NCBI GenBank assembly: GCA_963576735.1
Contig: OY755179.1
Coordinates: 496,001 to 560,000 of the forward strand
DNA length: 64,000 nucleotides
Source: Bedellia somnulentella
Taxonomy: Eukaryota > Arthropoda > Insecta > Lepidoptera > Bedelliidae
Reading direction: 5' to 3'
Shown: in pieces, positions 11,412 through 20,858 of the stretch
How positions within the stretch are numbered: the first letter of the stretch is position 1
Layout: the number at the start of each line of letters is the position of its first letter
Program-made: the position numbers and the translations under genes
The notes under the pieces: generated by a model
Seen by the model: only the letters and a program-made list of their open reading frames with translations
What the model was told of the DNA's origin: nothing
Databases searched by the model: none

Positions 11412-12703
11412 CGAGGGCTGCTATTTATGTATCCGGAACTGGCCACTTACAGAACAATAATTTAAAAAGTAATTACATCATTTAAAAATAGAACTCTTTA
11501 GCTTTAGAATACATTTATTTTTATGTGACTGTCAATTGTTTTCACATCGTAGCGTCATTTTGAAAATTGCGTGTCTTCACCACCATGGATTTAACTCGTG
11601 AACATTTTCGTGCCATGATTTTTTTACGATTTTCGGCGTGGTCTAACTCAAAAACAGTGCATCGATCAGCTTACTTCGACTTTTGGGGATGAAGCACCCT
11701 CAAAGACCACTGTGTATCACTGGTTTAGCGAGTTTAATCGTGGACGATCTAAGCTTACTGATGAAATTAAAGAAGGTCGCCCTAAAACGGTCGTTGTACC
11801 TCAAAACATCGATGCTGTCCGGGAACTAATAACTCAAGATCGTCATGTTACATATCGTGAGATAGAGGCATCTCTGGGCATTAGTATGACGAGCATACAT
11901 AAGATACTTCATGAACATTTAGCTGTAAAAAAAATTTGCTCCCGTTGGATTCCGCACAACTTGAGTATTGATCAAAAACAGGCTCGTGTCGATTGGTGCA
12001 AAGAAATGTTAAAAAAATACAACCGTGGTGCGTCAAAAGCTGTTTATAATATCTACACAGGTGACGAATCTTGGATCTACGCTTACGACCCCGAAACTAA
12101 GCAGCAGTCCACGGTGTGGGTGTTCCAAGATGAGCCGAACCCAACAAAAGTTATTCGTGCAAAAAGCACATTGAAGCAAATGGTCGCTTGTTTTTTTGGT
12201 ATAAATGGCCATGTAGCTACAGTGCCTTTAGAGAATCGTAAAACTGTTAATTCGGAGTGGTATACGACCATTTGTTTGCCGGAAGTCTTTGAACAAATAA
12301 GAAAGACTAACCGACAACGTAGAATCATTCTGCATCACGACAATGCTAGCTGTCACAGGTCGGCCGTCACAACTCAGTTTTTAGAAGCTCAAAAGATCGA
12401 ATTGACAGGTCATCCGCCGTACAGCCCTGATTTGGCACCCAATGATTTTTATTTATTTCCAAATGTGAAGAAAAAATTACGTGGTCAACGTTTTTCGAGC
12501 CGCGAAGAGGCAGTCGATGCGTTCAAAATGCACGTTTTGGAGATACCTCAGTCTGAGTGGAAAAAGTGCTATGAAAATTGGTTTCAACGCATGCAAAAGT
12601 GTATAGATCTGAGCGGCGAATATTTTGAGAAGCAATAAAACCATATTAATTGATATATGTTTGTTTCTTTTTTTTATTCCGGATACATAAATAGCAGCCC
12701 TCG
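11412..12703 (+). mobile_element. mariner element with terminal repeats and TA site
   Basis: A 1292-bp element flanked by TA (11410-11411 and 12704-12705). The two ends form a perfect inverted repeat of about 26 bp, beginning CGAGGGCTGCTATTTATG on the left and mirrored at 12678-12703. It encodes one transposase. The second copy shows the empty site at 59158-59159, a single TA in the identical context TTTAA-TA-AGCGGG, proving that the ends are called correctly and that the insertion is private to copy 1. Confidence 0.97.
11585..12638 (+). pseudogene. mariner transposase, frameshifted near the N-terminus
   Basis: A DNA transposase of the IS630-Tc1-mariner superfamily that would bind the terminal repeats and cut and paste at TA. 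The open part from 11712 gives 308 residues; the natural start is the ATG at 11585. The two parts are in different frames because a run of seven T (11619-11625) has one base too many. Visible parts are an N-terminal helix-turn-helix (YREIEASLGISMTSIHKIL) and the catalytic D,D34D triad: TGDESWIYAY, HHDNASCH, and PPYSPDLAPNDF with exactly 34 residues between the last two aspartates. The full length of about 350 residues is normal for the family. With no other lesion seen, this is a young copy, probably inactive. The mariner subfamily was not assigned. Confidence 0.93.
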
Positions 12704-12730
12704 TAAGCGGGAATAACGCTCTTATTTTCT

Positions 12731-12884
12731 TCTGGGCTTCTTTTCTAATCTTATGGGTTGTCTGGAAGAGATCGCTCTTAGTGATAAGACCGCCAGTTGT
12801 ACTTTGGCTTTTGCAGCGATCTTTTTTTTGTAATTGTTGGTTTTTTGTAATATGCAATAAAGAGTTTTTAATTATTATTATTAT
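12731..12884 (+). mobile_element. LINE 3'-end fragment with ATT tail, copy 1 only
   Basis: Same family as 3930-4062: GTTGTCTGGAAGAGATCGC, a TTTGTAAT-rich stretch, TGCAATAAAGAGTT, then an ATT-repeat tail. TTATTTTCT flanks both sides (12722-12730 and about 12885-12893). Copy 2 has the uninterrupted site near 59175. Confidence 0.7.
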
Positions 12885-12895
12885 TATTTTCTAAT

Positions 12896-13194
12896 ACCTA
12901 TACTCACGGCTATGAATCCCAAGAAGGTATAACCAAACATACGATTTTAGAAAAGACACACGGTGTAGGCTCGACTCTGTATTTGAAACTACGCCTCTCT
13001 GCATGCTAAACGAGTGTTCCACCCACTGAGCTATCACGGTAATTGGAAATTCCTCTAAAGTGAAAGTATGATGGAAGTGATGGGCCACTAGCCACGCCGC
13101 CTACCAAAATCACTTAAAACCCCCAATATCCGTAATGCCTCGTCCATCCACGGAAAGAAATGTGTTAATGCTAATCCGAGCAGACACTACGCGC
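12896..13194 (-). repeat. Chimeric SINE-A / SINE-B copy
   Basis: The outer parts are diverged antisense SINE-A (ACTCACGGCTATGAATCCC at the left, GCAGACACTACG at the right). The middle (about 12935-13041) is the antisense tRNA-like head of SINE-B, recognisable by AAAAGACACACGGTGTAGGC and CCACTGAGCTATCACGG. The arrangement suggests insertion of a 3'-truncated SINE-B or a template switch. The same chimera is in copy 2 (59187-59486). Confidence 0.65.
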
Positions 13195-13249
13195 ATTTTA
13201 TCTTGTCTAATAGAAAAATATATTTCTATTATACGTTATAAGAAATCTT

Positions 13250-13499
13250 GCTGTGTAGTGTCGGCTTAGAATAGCACTACCCCATTTCTTCCGGTGGGTG
13301 TACGTAAGAGGCAACTAACGGTATTGGGGCTTTTGAGGGATTTTTGGACGATGCGGTTAAGGACCCATCACCAACAACCTTTATTCTACCGTCTTTTCCC
13401 CGCTCAACTTCCAAAAGTGGCTGAGAAATTTATAATTTCTCAGCTCTGGCTACCCCTTCTAGGGAATTAAAGCCGTGAGTGTATGTATGTATGTATGTA
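13250..13499 (+). mobile_element. SINE-A, full length
   Basis: Complete from GCTGTGTAGTGTCGGC to the TATG tail. Counterpart in copy 2 at 59542-59791. Confidence 0.85.
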
Positions 13500-13667
13500 C
13501 ATTTGGTAGGTCTGGGAATAGGTTTATAAGTATTTATTATACTCTTAAGCGATAAGGGTTTCACACCCCTAAAATTTTATTTTTATTTTAAGACTAGAAA
13601 TTATTTATATGGCAAAACAACGCTCGCCGTTTCAGCTAGATTATTATATATTTGAGTAGAGTTTGAG

Positions 13668-13720
13668 TAGTGTTAAAGCGCAATACACTGAGCCCGCCGG
13701 GCTGCCGACATTGCCCGGCG
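13668..13720. repeat. GC-rich inverted repeat arm (partner 15165-15215)
   Basis: The sequence TTAAAGCGCAATACACTGAG followed by CCCGCCGGGCTGCCGACATT is matched in inverse orientation by 15165-15215 (AATGTCGGCGGCCCCGGCGG and GCGCTTTAG). The arms lie about 1.5 kb apart and enclose a SINE-B, a fold-back element and other repeats. They may be two inverted copies of one dispersed repeat, or the ends of a composite element. Confidence 0.5.
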
Positions 13721-14019
13721 ACACGACCCTGTGTTGAAATTGTCATGTCTATTTTTTGGTAACATTTCGAATATTCGAATATTTTAAATCCGAATTTCAA
13801 CATTCAGTTCACAGAATTTACGTATCACAGATGCTTTATTTTCCACAACTTCATTAGTACATAAATACATTTTCTAGAAGTATCACTTCCCAGAAAAACT
13901 AAAACCAAATTATTAAAATGATTTTTTTGCTTTTACCAACTGTATCTTTTACTATAATCTCATTATTCCATAGGTTTAAAAGACCGAAGTAACTTTATTT
14001 ATAGTCTTACAAATTGTAA

Positions 14020-14170
14020 GCAGCCGTGATAGCCCAGTGGGTAGAACACTCGGTTAACGTAAAAGCGACTAGTGTTCAAATCCCGGGTCGGGCCTACACC
14101 AATTTGTCTTTTCTAAAGACATACGTGTGGTTAATTTATCATGGTTGTTAACGGTGAACGTCTATGATTA
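14020..14170 (+). mobile_element. SINE-B with internal deletion, copy 1
   Basis: Begins with the tRNA-like head AGCCGTGATAGCCCAGTGGG (A box) and AGTGTTCAAATCC (B box), followed by the family's ACACCAATTTGTCTTTTC. It then jumps from GTTAACGGTGA straight to ACGTCTATG. The full-length counterpart in copy 2 (60312-60672) keeps about 240 further bases at this point. The breakpoint lies in a short direct repeat (GGTGA / CGTGA). Confidence 0.85.
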
Positions 14171-14378
14171 TGAGTTATTGTTCTTATAATTTTATTTTAT
14201 TGCTATTCCGTTACTCTTTTGTGTATTATTTAGCAATTATTAAATCATATTGTAATATTACAGCCGCTATTATATTATGTTAAAAGCAAAATTTTGTGAC
14301 TATAGTATATAGACTATAGTTTGCCATGTAGTAGTAGTAGGCTGAGAATAACACTACCCCATTTATAGTGTTCAGAAT

Positions 14379-14443
14379 CCATGTTCAGAAGTATTAGTAC
14401 CTCTGCCAACCCCTTCGGGGATATGCGGCGTGAACGTTTATGT
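14379..14443 (+). repeat. SINE-B 3' tail joined to SINE-A head scrap
   Basis: A SINE-A head scrap (GGCTGAGAATAACACTACCC, about 14340-14364) is followed by the last about 65 bp of SINE-B (GTACCTCTGCCAACCCCTTC, then CGGCGTGAACGTTTATGTTA). The same junction is in copy 2 near 60840-60943. Confidence 0.6.
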
Positions 14444-14486
14444 TATATTGGATTGAATCAGGCGTTACTTTGCGGAAATCCATAGC

Positions 14487-14963
14487 AATATTAATATTAA
14501 TAAATTTCTTCGCTTAATTCCGCTAAATAATACCTGCAGTCTTCATGCAACATGCACTGTGCACCGCCCGCCCTTCCACTTAACTATTCCACCCAATATT
14601 TTATTGGAAAAAATCCATTTTTTCCAATATTTTTTCCAATAATATAGTCACTCGTCATTGATGTTCTTTGGGTGGGGGATTGGGGAGCCTAGCCTATAAA
14701 TATAACCGCAAAATCGTATGAACGGCACTCGGTGGTCAGCTGCCGAACTGTCTACTAACTGCTCGTCAATGACTCGTGTTGAGTCGAAACGCGTCGCATG
14801 TTTGTGGTTGCCTGTGGTTTTCGCTTGCGGGTGTGTGTGTGGTGCATTGTCTGCTTTTCGATTTCTTGTAAGTGGAAGGGCGGGCGGTGCACAGTGCATG
14901 TTGCATGAAGACTGCAGGTATTATTTAGCGGAATTAAGCGAAGAAATTTATTAATATTAATAT
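14487..14963. mobile_element. Fold-back element with ~95-bp inverted arms
   Basis: Arms 14487-14582 and 14869-14963 are nearly perfect inverse copies; one runs AATATTAATATTAATAAA through CTGCAGTCTTCATGC to GGGCGGGCGGTGC on the other strand. The 286-bp centre contains a TATA-like CCTATAAATATA (14692-14703), a local AT-rich hairpin (about 14595-14645) and a donor-like GTAAGT at the start of the right arm. No transposase or clear target duplication was found. Copy 2 has the same structure at 60987-61463. Confidence 0.7.
14692..14703 (+). promoter_or_regulatory. TATA-like box in fold-back centre
   Basis: CCTATAAATATA lies about 30 bp upstream of CGTATGAACGGCACTCGG, a spacing compatible with an RNA polymerase II core promoter. 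AT-rich DNA produces such matches by chance, and no transcript evidence is available. Confidence 0.25.
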
Positions 14964-15249
14964 CGTTTATGTTATGTTATGTTATGTAAATCTCTTTAAC
15001 TAGATATTATTTATGTTAGAAATATTGTAAACAATATTATGGCAATTAAAAAAAAGTCGATTAGTTTTCGGTAAAATGATAATCGGGTTTAAAAGTTTCG
15101 GATATACAGTATGTAACCCTAATTTTTGCTTCAAAACTAGACCGTTAACTAAAAGTTCCCGACAAATGTCGGCGGCCCCGGCGGGCTTAGTCTGTAATGC
15201 GCTTTAGTGCATGTAGTTAAGTAATACTTAATATTGATCGACATTTCAG

Positions 15250-15333
15250 GATTGCCGAGTTAACTTTGAGATGCTCCGGGAAGCGTTACTGTCCATGTCG
15301 GCGGCTTTGAGGCACATTGTGGACAAGAAGTGA
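15250..15333 (+). CDS. Candidate terminal exon of unknown host gene
   Basis: Preceded by the acceptor GATCGACATTTCAG and open in one frame for 27 codons to TGA, beginning DCRVNFEMLREALL and ending AALRHIVDKK. The segment is far more GC-rich than its AT-rich flanks and reads as a helical protein C-terminus. It starts on a codon boundary, matching the phase in which exon 10840-10889 ends. It is conserved without change in the coding part at 61750-61833. The protein family is not recognised. Confidence 0.55.
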   Translation, partial: DCRVNFEMLREALLSMSAALRHIVDKK

Positions 15334-15440
15334 ATTTGAAGAACATCTGTGTAAATTATTGTGACTAAGTGTTTATGTCGAATAAGTTCCATTTATTAAA
15401 AGTTTTATTGGAAGCATATAGGCATTTTTAAGAAACATAG

Positions 15441-15489
15441 ATACATCTACTCACGGCCATAATTCCCAAAAAGGGGTAGCCAAAGCTTA
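15441..15489 (-). repeat. SINE-A tail fragment
   Basis: Only the last about 45 bp of SINE-A, antisense: ACTCACGGCCATAATTCCC, AAAAGGGGTAGCC. Copy 2: 61941-61989. Confidence 0.6.
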
Positions 15490-15984
15490 CATACATTGAT
15501 ACATATACTCACACCATTAGTCCCATTGGGGTAGGCAGAGACTATCGATTGCCACTTTGTAAGATCCTGACAAACCTCTCTAGCTTCGTTAACATCCATA
15601 AATTTTCTCATACATGCTCTTTTATTCTTCATACTTCCGACGCCTGTCTTGTTGAGCACACTCGTTATTTGTTATACACTTTTTAAACTCTCGCGTTTTG
15701 TAGACATTATACATAATATTAATCGGGATTAACAAACAAACATTATTAAAACCACATGTGATATGTTTGCCAGACGTTTCGGCACACCTACCAGAGTCAG
15801 CCCGTGACCACGGCACCAGTGGTTCATGTTCGTTGGTTAATCCCGATTATACTATAGTTATTTGGTCCAAATGTGTCCTCGAAAATCGTCCTCTACTAAC
15901 ATTACCATCCGCATTCGGCTGTATAAATCTCTTTTACCAATTGACTATCATCTATCCTCTCTATGTGCCCAAACCATCTTAAGA
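15490..15984 (-). pseudogene. RTE-type LINE 3' end, antisense, interrupted
   Basis: Antisense copy of the LINE C-terminus with recognisable NEAREVCQD, KNKRACM, LNKTG and SAYPNG, interrupted at 15672-15856 by a small element with an 8-bp target duplication and resuming at GTCCAAATGTGTCCTCG. The 3' box is degenerate (ACACCATTAGT). Copy 2: 61990-62480. Confidence 0.8.
15672..15856. mobile_element. Small MITE-like insertion, 8-bp target duplication
   Basis: A 185-bp insert in the LINE fragment, flanked by GTTATTTG at 15664-15671 and 15857-15864. It carries an internal inverted pair (TTAATCGGGATTAAC near 15720, GGTTAATCCCGATTA near 15837). The 8-bp duplication points to hAT-like mobilisation. Copy 2 (62172-62352) is 4 bp shorter in a CACACC(TACC)AGAG stretch. 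Confidence 0.7.
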
Positions 15985-17463
15985 ATATATTCATATATTT
16001 AGCAACATACACATAGTTTTATTTGTAATCTTAAAGAAAGTATAAAACGACTAAATCTGGTTTGTATGAAGGCTTATTGGCAATATAAAGAAATAGTTTG
16101 AAGCTCGAGCGCTGAAAGGATTCTGTAAAATTTAGTAGCGGCGCATATGTAAATTATAGTTTTCATAATTTTTCCTCCACATTTGCTACGTTCTACGCAT
16201 ATGCTTGGCCTGCAGCCAGTTCCATTGTTCTATGTGAACGATAAGTGCCAGGCTTTGTTTTGGATTATATACATGTTTGAATTTCATATTTCTTTGTGAG
16301 AGGAAAATGTGACGAAGACATCGAAAAAAGAGTGAAAATGTGTGTAAGACGTATTGCGCGAAATTGAGTTTATTCTCCTATAAGTCTTACAATGTATAAA
16401 GTAGAAAATAGTCAAAAGGCGACGCGAAACCTCATCAACTATAACACCCACAATTTGACAGATTTGTTTCTTATTAGGTGTAGATATGCGTTTTGAACGA
16501 ATCCGGTATGCAAAGTTTTACATAAGTGGTGCTGATTACGAAACCATTTCGAGAAATTATGTTTTTAAAACATATATTTTTTAATTAAATCAAACAGAGC
16601 TAAGATGACCGTTATTTTAGCAAAAAACTGTAACAGTATTTGACCTTCAGCGTTATATCAAAGACATTCGTTATTGCAGTTTATTAATAAAACATCGAAA
16701 ATCATAAGTTTGTTTAGCATAATATCGTAATAATTTCATTTGGGATCACAAATTCGTGAAATATTTTGCAATTCGCAACATGTTTTCTTAACATTTCGCT
16801 TTATTTGCATGTCGCTACGTGATATTTTCAATTGATGACGTCATTAAGTACAAAAGTTGAACAATCTTTAAAAAATAATAACTTTGCAATTACTCATTTT
16901 AAATAAAAAATATTTAAATTAGTTTTTTATTCTCGTGCTTGCTATCGAATAAAAATATTTAATAAATACCAAAAAAAAACTTTGCATACCGAATTCTCGG
17001 AACTCTAGCCCTAAGAGTATAAATCTAAAATCAATATATGTATCTTTGTCAATTCTGTCTTAGAAAATTTTCGATATGAATTATCTGTTAAGATCAAAGG
17101 ACCCTATGAGTGCTAAATAAAACATCCTCTCTTCCACTTTGATATACCCGACAGGATCCATGTAAACTTACGTACGTAATATTATCATAACAACCGTATA
17201 CAATATAATTATGTATTGCAAAATTAAAGAAATGAAATGAGTTTCGAAATGCAATGCAAAATTATCACATGCTCATTAAATATATTTACCAACGCTAATG
17301 ACACTGTAATTCTTGTTTAGGGAGGTTCTTATTAATAAGCTAGGAATACTATATTTAAACAATGGTAACAAGAAATAAATAAGATGTAACTTGGGTTAGA
17401 AAATTAATCTACTATTTAAACACTTAAAAAACTACGCGAACAGGGAGTTTTTAATGCGTTTAC
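15985..17463. other. AT-rich sequence, no gene seen
   Basis: No repeat end or coding frame recognised over about 1.5 kb. The near-perfect match with 62481-63940 includes one short deletion in copy 2 near 62560. Probably intronic or intergenic single-copy sequence. Confidence 0.5.
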
Positions 17464-17523
17464 CTTGCTCGCCCAATCTGTACTTGGCTGCTACTGTATC
17501 GCTCCCAGAGGGTGCTGATAAAA
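17464..17523 (-). CDS. Possible minus-strand exon
   Basis: On the minus strand a 60-nt segment lies between an acceptor CATCTCCACTCCAG and a donor AAG-GTAAAC. Two frames are open, one giving LSAPSGSDTVAAKYRLGEQ, the other FISTLWERYSSSQVQIGRA. The local base composition is more gene-like than its surroundings. The corresponding segment is also at the very end of the second copy. Evidence is limited to the splice signals and composition. Confidence 0.3.
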
Positions 17524-17549
17524 CTGGAGTGGAGATGTTCAGGGATGAT

Positions 17550-17796
17550 GCTGTGTAGTGTCGGCTTAGAATAGCACTACCCCATTTCTTCCGGTGGGTG
17601 TACGTAAGAGGCGATTAACGGTATTGGGGCTTTTAAGGGATTTCTGGGCGATGAGGCTGGAGACCCATCACCAACAACCTTTATTTTACCATCTTTTTCC
17701 CACTTAACTTTCCAAAAGTGGCTGAGGAATTTCTAATTCCTTAGCTCTGGCTATCCCATCTAGGGATTTACAGCCGTGAGTATATGTATGTATGTA
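17550..17796 (+). mobile_element. SINE-A, full length
   Basis: GCTGTGTAGTGTCGGC head and TATG tail, little diverged. It lies just beyond the last base that can be compared with copy 2, so presence or absence there is unknown. Confidence 0.85.
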
Positions 17797-18050
17797 ATTA
17801 AGGAAATGAATAGTAACCCAATAACAAGCCGGACTGTTCTTGTATACTTTGTATGTGAAGTCGCTACAAGATGAAAGACTCTCAAACTCAAACGTCACGT
17901 TACACAAATGTCATCTTGTGTTCTGAGTACCCATGTCACTCAGGTGACAATCATGTCCAATGATATTGAGAAGAGTGAGTATCTCTGCCATTGCACCAGG
18001 AGTATACATTACAGAGTGTAAGCGATATGTCCATGGTTTTGTCAATAACT

Positions 18051-18272
18051 GTTGTGTAAGGGCTTAGAATAGCACCACCCCATGTCTACCAGTGGGTGTT
18101 CGTAAGAGGCCACTACGGGTTTTGGGGCTTTCAAAGAAGTTGTTGGGGGATACGGTCCTTTAGTTTACAATATTTTACCCGCTGAGGAATGAGGAAGTGG
18201 CTGAGGAATTTCTTATTCTGAAGCTCTAGCTACCCCTTCTAGGGATTTATAGTCGTGAGTATGTGTATGTAG
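18051..18272 (+). repeat. SINE-A, old copy
   Basis: Diverged copy with GGCTTAGAATAGCACCACCC, an altered centre, GTGGCTGAGGAATTTCTTA and GTCGTGAGTATGTG. Confidence 0.75.
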
Positions 18273-18729
18273 TATCAAAAAATATTGTACTATCCTGAGG
18301 GGTATTAAAAACAGACGCAGAGCGCGTCATAAATTTATTACCCTCAATCATTTCACGTCACATCTCTCTCAAAAACAAGCATACCAACACATATTTTAAC
18401 ATCTTTTGTTGAATATGGAAAGAAGCCCAAAACAGAATTATTATAATTAGCATACTAAAACATACATTAGCGCTGCACCTATTTTAAGTGCAGACAAAAA
18501 CAGATGTCGGGCAGGGCCGGCGGCAGTGTTCAAAAGACCTCTGAACATTTACCCTTATATTGTCGATCTGTCATGACAAGTGTAATTTCATATGGTACTA
18601 GCTTTATACCACGACCTTGTCCGTATAAAATAGTGATTTTGACACAACCTAAAGGACGCTATCACCATCACCTAAACCCTTTGGGAATCCCTATTAATTA
18701 AAATAACGTAAACGTTTAGACACATCTAT
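18273..18729. other. Non-coding sequence, no gene seen
   Basis: No gene or repeat end recognised. A short GC-rich stretch (18503-18530, GGGCAGGGCCGGCGGCAG) stands out without an explanation. Confidence 0.4.
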
Positions 18730-18843
18730 ACTTATAATAAATCTGTAGAGAGGTCAATTCTGTACATGAAATATATTTTCAAAATAACTATCAGGTGGTG
18801 ATTAGGGATCAATACTGATGCCAAAAATGCAATCAGTAAAATT

Positions 18844-18881
<38 letters not shown>

Positions 18882-19705
18882 GGTTTGTATGTTCCTTATG
18901 GAAACAAAAACTACTCGACGGATTTTAACGAAACTTGGTACAATTATTCTCCATACTCCTGGGCAGGTTTTTGTATACTTTCCAGCAGAGTGGTAAAGGG
19001 GAATTTTGGGAAATTTTGGGAAAACGGGAGAAGTTACTCCATTTTTTAAGCTTCCATCGCGTGTGCAGCCTTAATGGTTAAACTCACATAGAAATCATGT
19101 ATCACGGAAATATTCTTCATAAAATTATCTAAAAAAAAATCTTCAACAGTTTATGTCTATCTTTTACGGTTGACTCACAATAACACGTGTAATTCCTGAT
19201 AGCTTAGCAGTTCGGAACATTCTGATTGTATTTGTTTACTCTTACGTTTGTAAACCTCTCATTCATCCCTAATTTAAATAAGGTAACATTATTACCTATT
19301 CAATAAAAAAAGAATCATAGAAATCGGTACAGAAACACCGAAATTATACATAAAATAAGCCATCGCGCCCGTGACCAAAACCAAGTCGTTACTAATTTAC
19401 TTATAAAATACTAGATGGCGCCAGTAGTTACATCCTAAAACACGTAATGATTTATTTTTTAGATTGTTATAAATACTTCATAGCGTTTTATTCCAAAATT
19501 TGCTATTAAACGGAAAAACTGAACCCTTCATTAAAGCGCATTCAAAATCACCAAACTAAACTGTTTAAGGAGTGCTATAAATTTAATAAATTGAAAACAT
19601 TGCGCTGAATTTCACAATGCTTGAGCAGTGACTAAAGAAAGAAACCTCAGATATTTTAAAAAAAACAACGCTACCCGTGCGAAGCTGGGACGATCCACTA
19701 GTACA
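18730..19705 (+). mobile_element. MITE-like element with GTCT microsatellite
   Basis: Begins CTTATAATAAATCTGTAGAG and ends CTACCCGTGCGAAGCTGGGA with CACTAGT. In between is AAAACTACTCGACGGATTTT, a sequence type I know from abundant lepidopteran elements with hitchhiking GTCY microsatellites. The microsatellite is at 18846-18881. No transposase is present. A related 5' end is at 35565. Confidence 0.65.
18846..18881 (+). repeat. GTCT microsatellite
   Basis: Nine tandem GTCT units inside the MITE-like element, ending CGGTTTGTATGTTC. Likely polymorphic in length. Confidence 0.9.
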
Positions 19706-19739
19706 TAATATATTGCATTCATGGAATAAAAGTTATAGA

Positions 19740-20025
19740 AGTTTCATATATATAAATGTGGAGGAAAAGGGAAGATCTTCCGCCAGGCGGTGGTATGCCT
19801 GGGGACCGCAGTCCAACTGTATTAAGTTGGAACTTGTATATATAGTAAATGTTTTAGAAACTTCAATTGCGCGATGTACGATTTGTATGGCGAGTCTTGA
19901 TGACGCGTGTGACGTATATTGCTTCGTTACGTGTTGCTGTGGAATCTGATTCTTCTTGCACTGTCAGCGTTTCTATGTAGTGCGCGTCATTGTGTACTGA
20001 CAGCTCGTCGCTACACTTCGTTCCT
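19740..20025 (+). repeat. Dispersed repeat E, plus-strand copy
   Basis: Homologous to 5700-6045 on the other strand. Translation of 19763-19949 preserves the frame of the other copy without indels (AWGPQSNCIK, MASLDD, VTCCCG). No larger coding context was found. Confidence 0.55.
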
Positions 20026-20129
20026 GTAAGAATTTCTGTTAATCCTATCGAAGTGTACTTCAGTGTATGTTCAAAAATTGTAAATTAACTAAATTTACTT
20101 CACATTTACTTACTTACATTTTCTGTAAT

Positions 20130-20290
20130 TCCCATTCCCGTGGGATTTTCAGGGAAGTCTTTTCTTAGTGATCATCTAAAGCTCTAAAACTATGCACCTT
20201 CCAAATTTCAGCGTTTAAGGTTTAGCCGTTTAGGCTTTGAGAAAACCAGTTCAAAGATAGAGATGCAGGTGCTTAAAGAAATTTGAGTAA
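20130..20290. repeat. Decayed Helitron- or MITE-like fragment
   Basis: Contains TTCCCATTCCCGTGGGATTT, CCAAATTTCAGCGTTTAAG and GGTTTAGCCGTTTAGGCTTT, a phrase order I remember from lepidopteran non-autonomous elements. Ends not resolved. Confidence 0.35.
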
Positions 20291-20613
20291 CATGAATGAA
20301 TACCAGGGTTCTAAGCAGGACGATTCCTGGTAAACACTAAAATTGTACATTACCTACTCTAAAATTTACTTAAAAATGTGTGTTGATGAGTTTCTTATGG
20401 ATTCTTCTCCAACCATACACCTCAGGAATCCGAACTAGAAAAAGGTTTATACTTAATATTAATATAATTAATAATTATTTAATATAATTAATAATTATTT
20501 ATTTATTTCAGATAACAATGGATCCATTTGTATTAGTAACACTTAAAAGCTATATTAGTATTAAAAATTAAAATGAAATTTAATTAACAATTACATCCAA
20601 TTAAACCTTTCAA

Positions 20614-20748
20614 ATCACCAACAACCTTTATTTTACCATCTTTTCCCCACACAACTTTCCAAAAGTGGCTGAGGAATTAATAATTCCTTAGCTCTGGCTA
20701 CCCCTTCTAGGGATTTACAGCCGTGAGTATATGTATGTATGTATGTAT
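20614..20748 (+). mobile_element. SINE-A, strongly 5'-truncated
   Basis: Begins at ATCACCAACAACCTTTATTT and ends with a TATG tail. ATCCAATTAAA occurs on both sides, a probable target duplication, within the AT-rich 3' flank of the LINE on the minus strand. Confidence 0.75.
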
Positions 20749-20858
20749 CCAATTAAAATAAATTACGATTTAAATCAAAACAAAATAAAAATAAATTACA
20801 ATTTAGATCAAATTAAAAATTAAATTAAATCAAACCTAAAACTCAATTAAACATAAAA

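Larger units (their letters stand above)
1..17523 (+). repeat. Large direct duplication, copy 1
   Basis: This block aligns in the same orientation with 46023-64000; position 1 matches 46023 and 17523 matches 64000, the last base given. The match is running at both window edges, so the left limit of copy 1 and the right limit of copy 2 are not defined here. Most 60-base lines differ at 0-3 positions. Insertions private to copy 1 include an unclassified 290-bp block (1148-1436), a SINE-A (2533-2786), two LINE 3' ends (3930-4062 and 12731-12884), a LINE fragment (4791-5272) and a mariner (11412-12703). A segmental duplication and two allelic haplotypes placed in series both fit. Confidence 0.95.

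Noticed and set aside
14718..14954. 78-codon frame in the fold-back element, present in both copies
   Set aside because: It runs into the inverted arm, has no recognisable motif, and its conservation is explained by the near-identity of the two large copies.
18846..18881. GTCT repeat as a recombination or regulatory site
   Set aside because: Explained as the microsatellite carried within a known kind of lepidopteran MITE.
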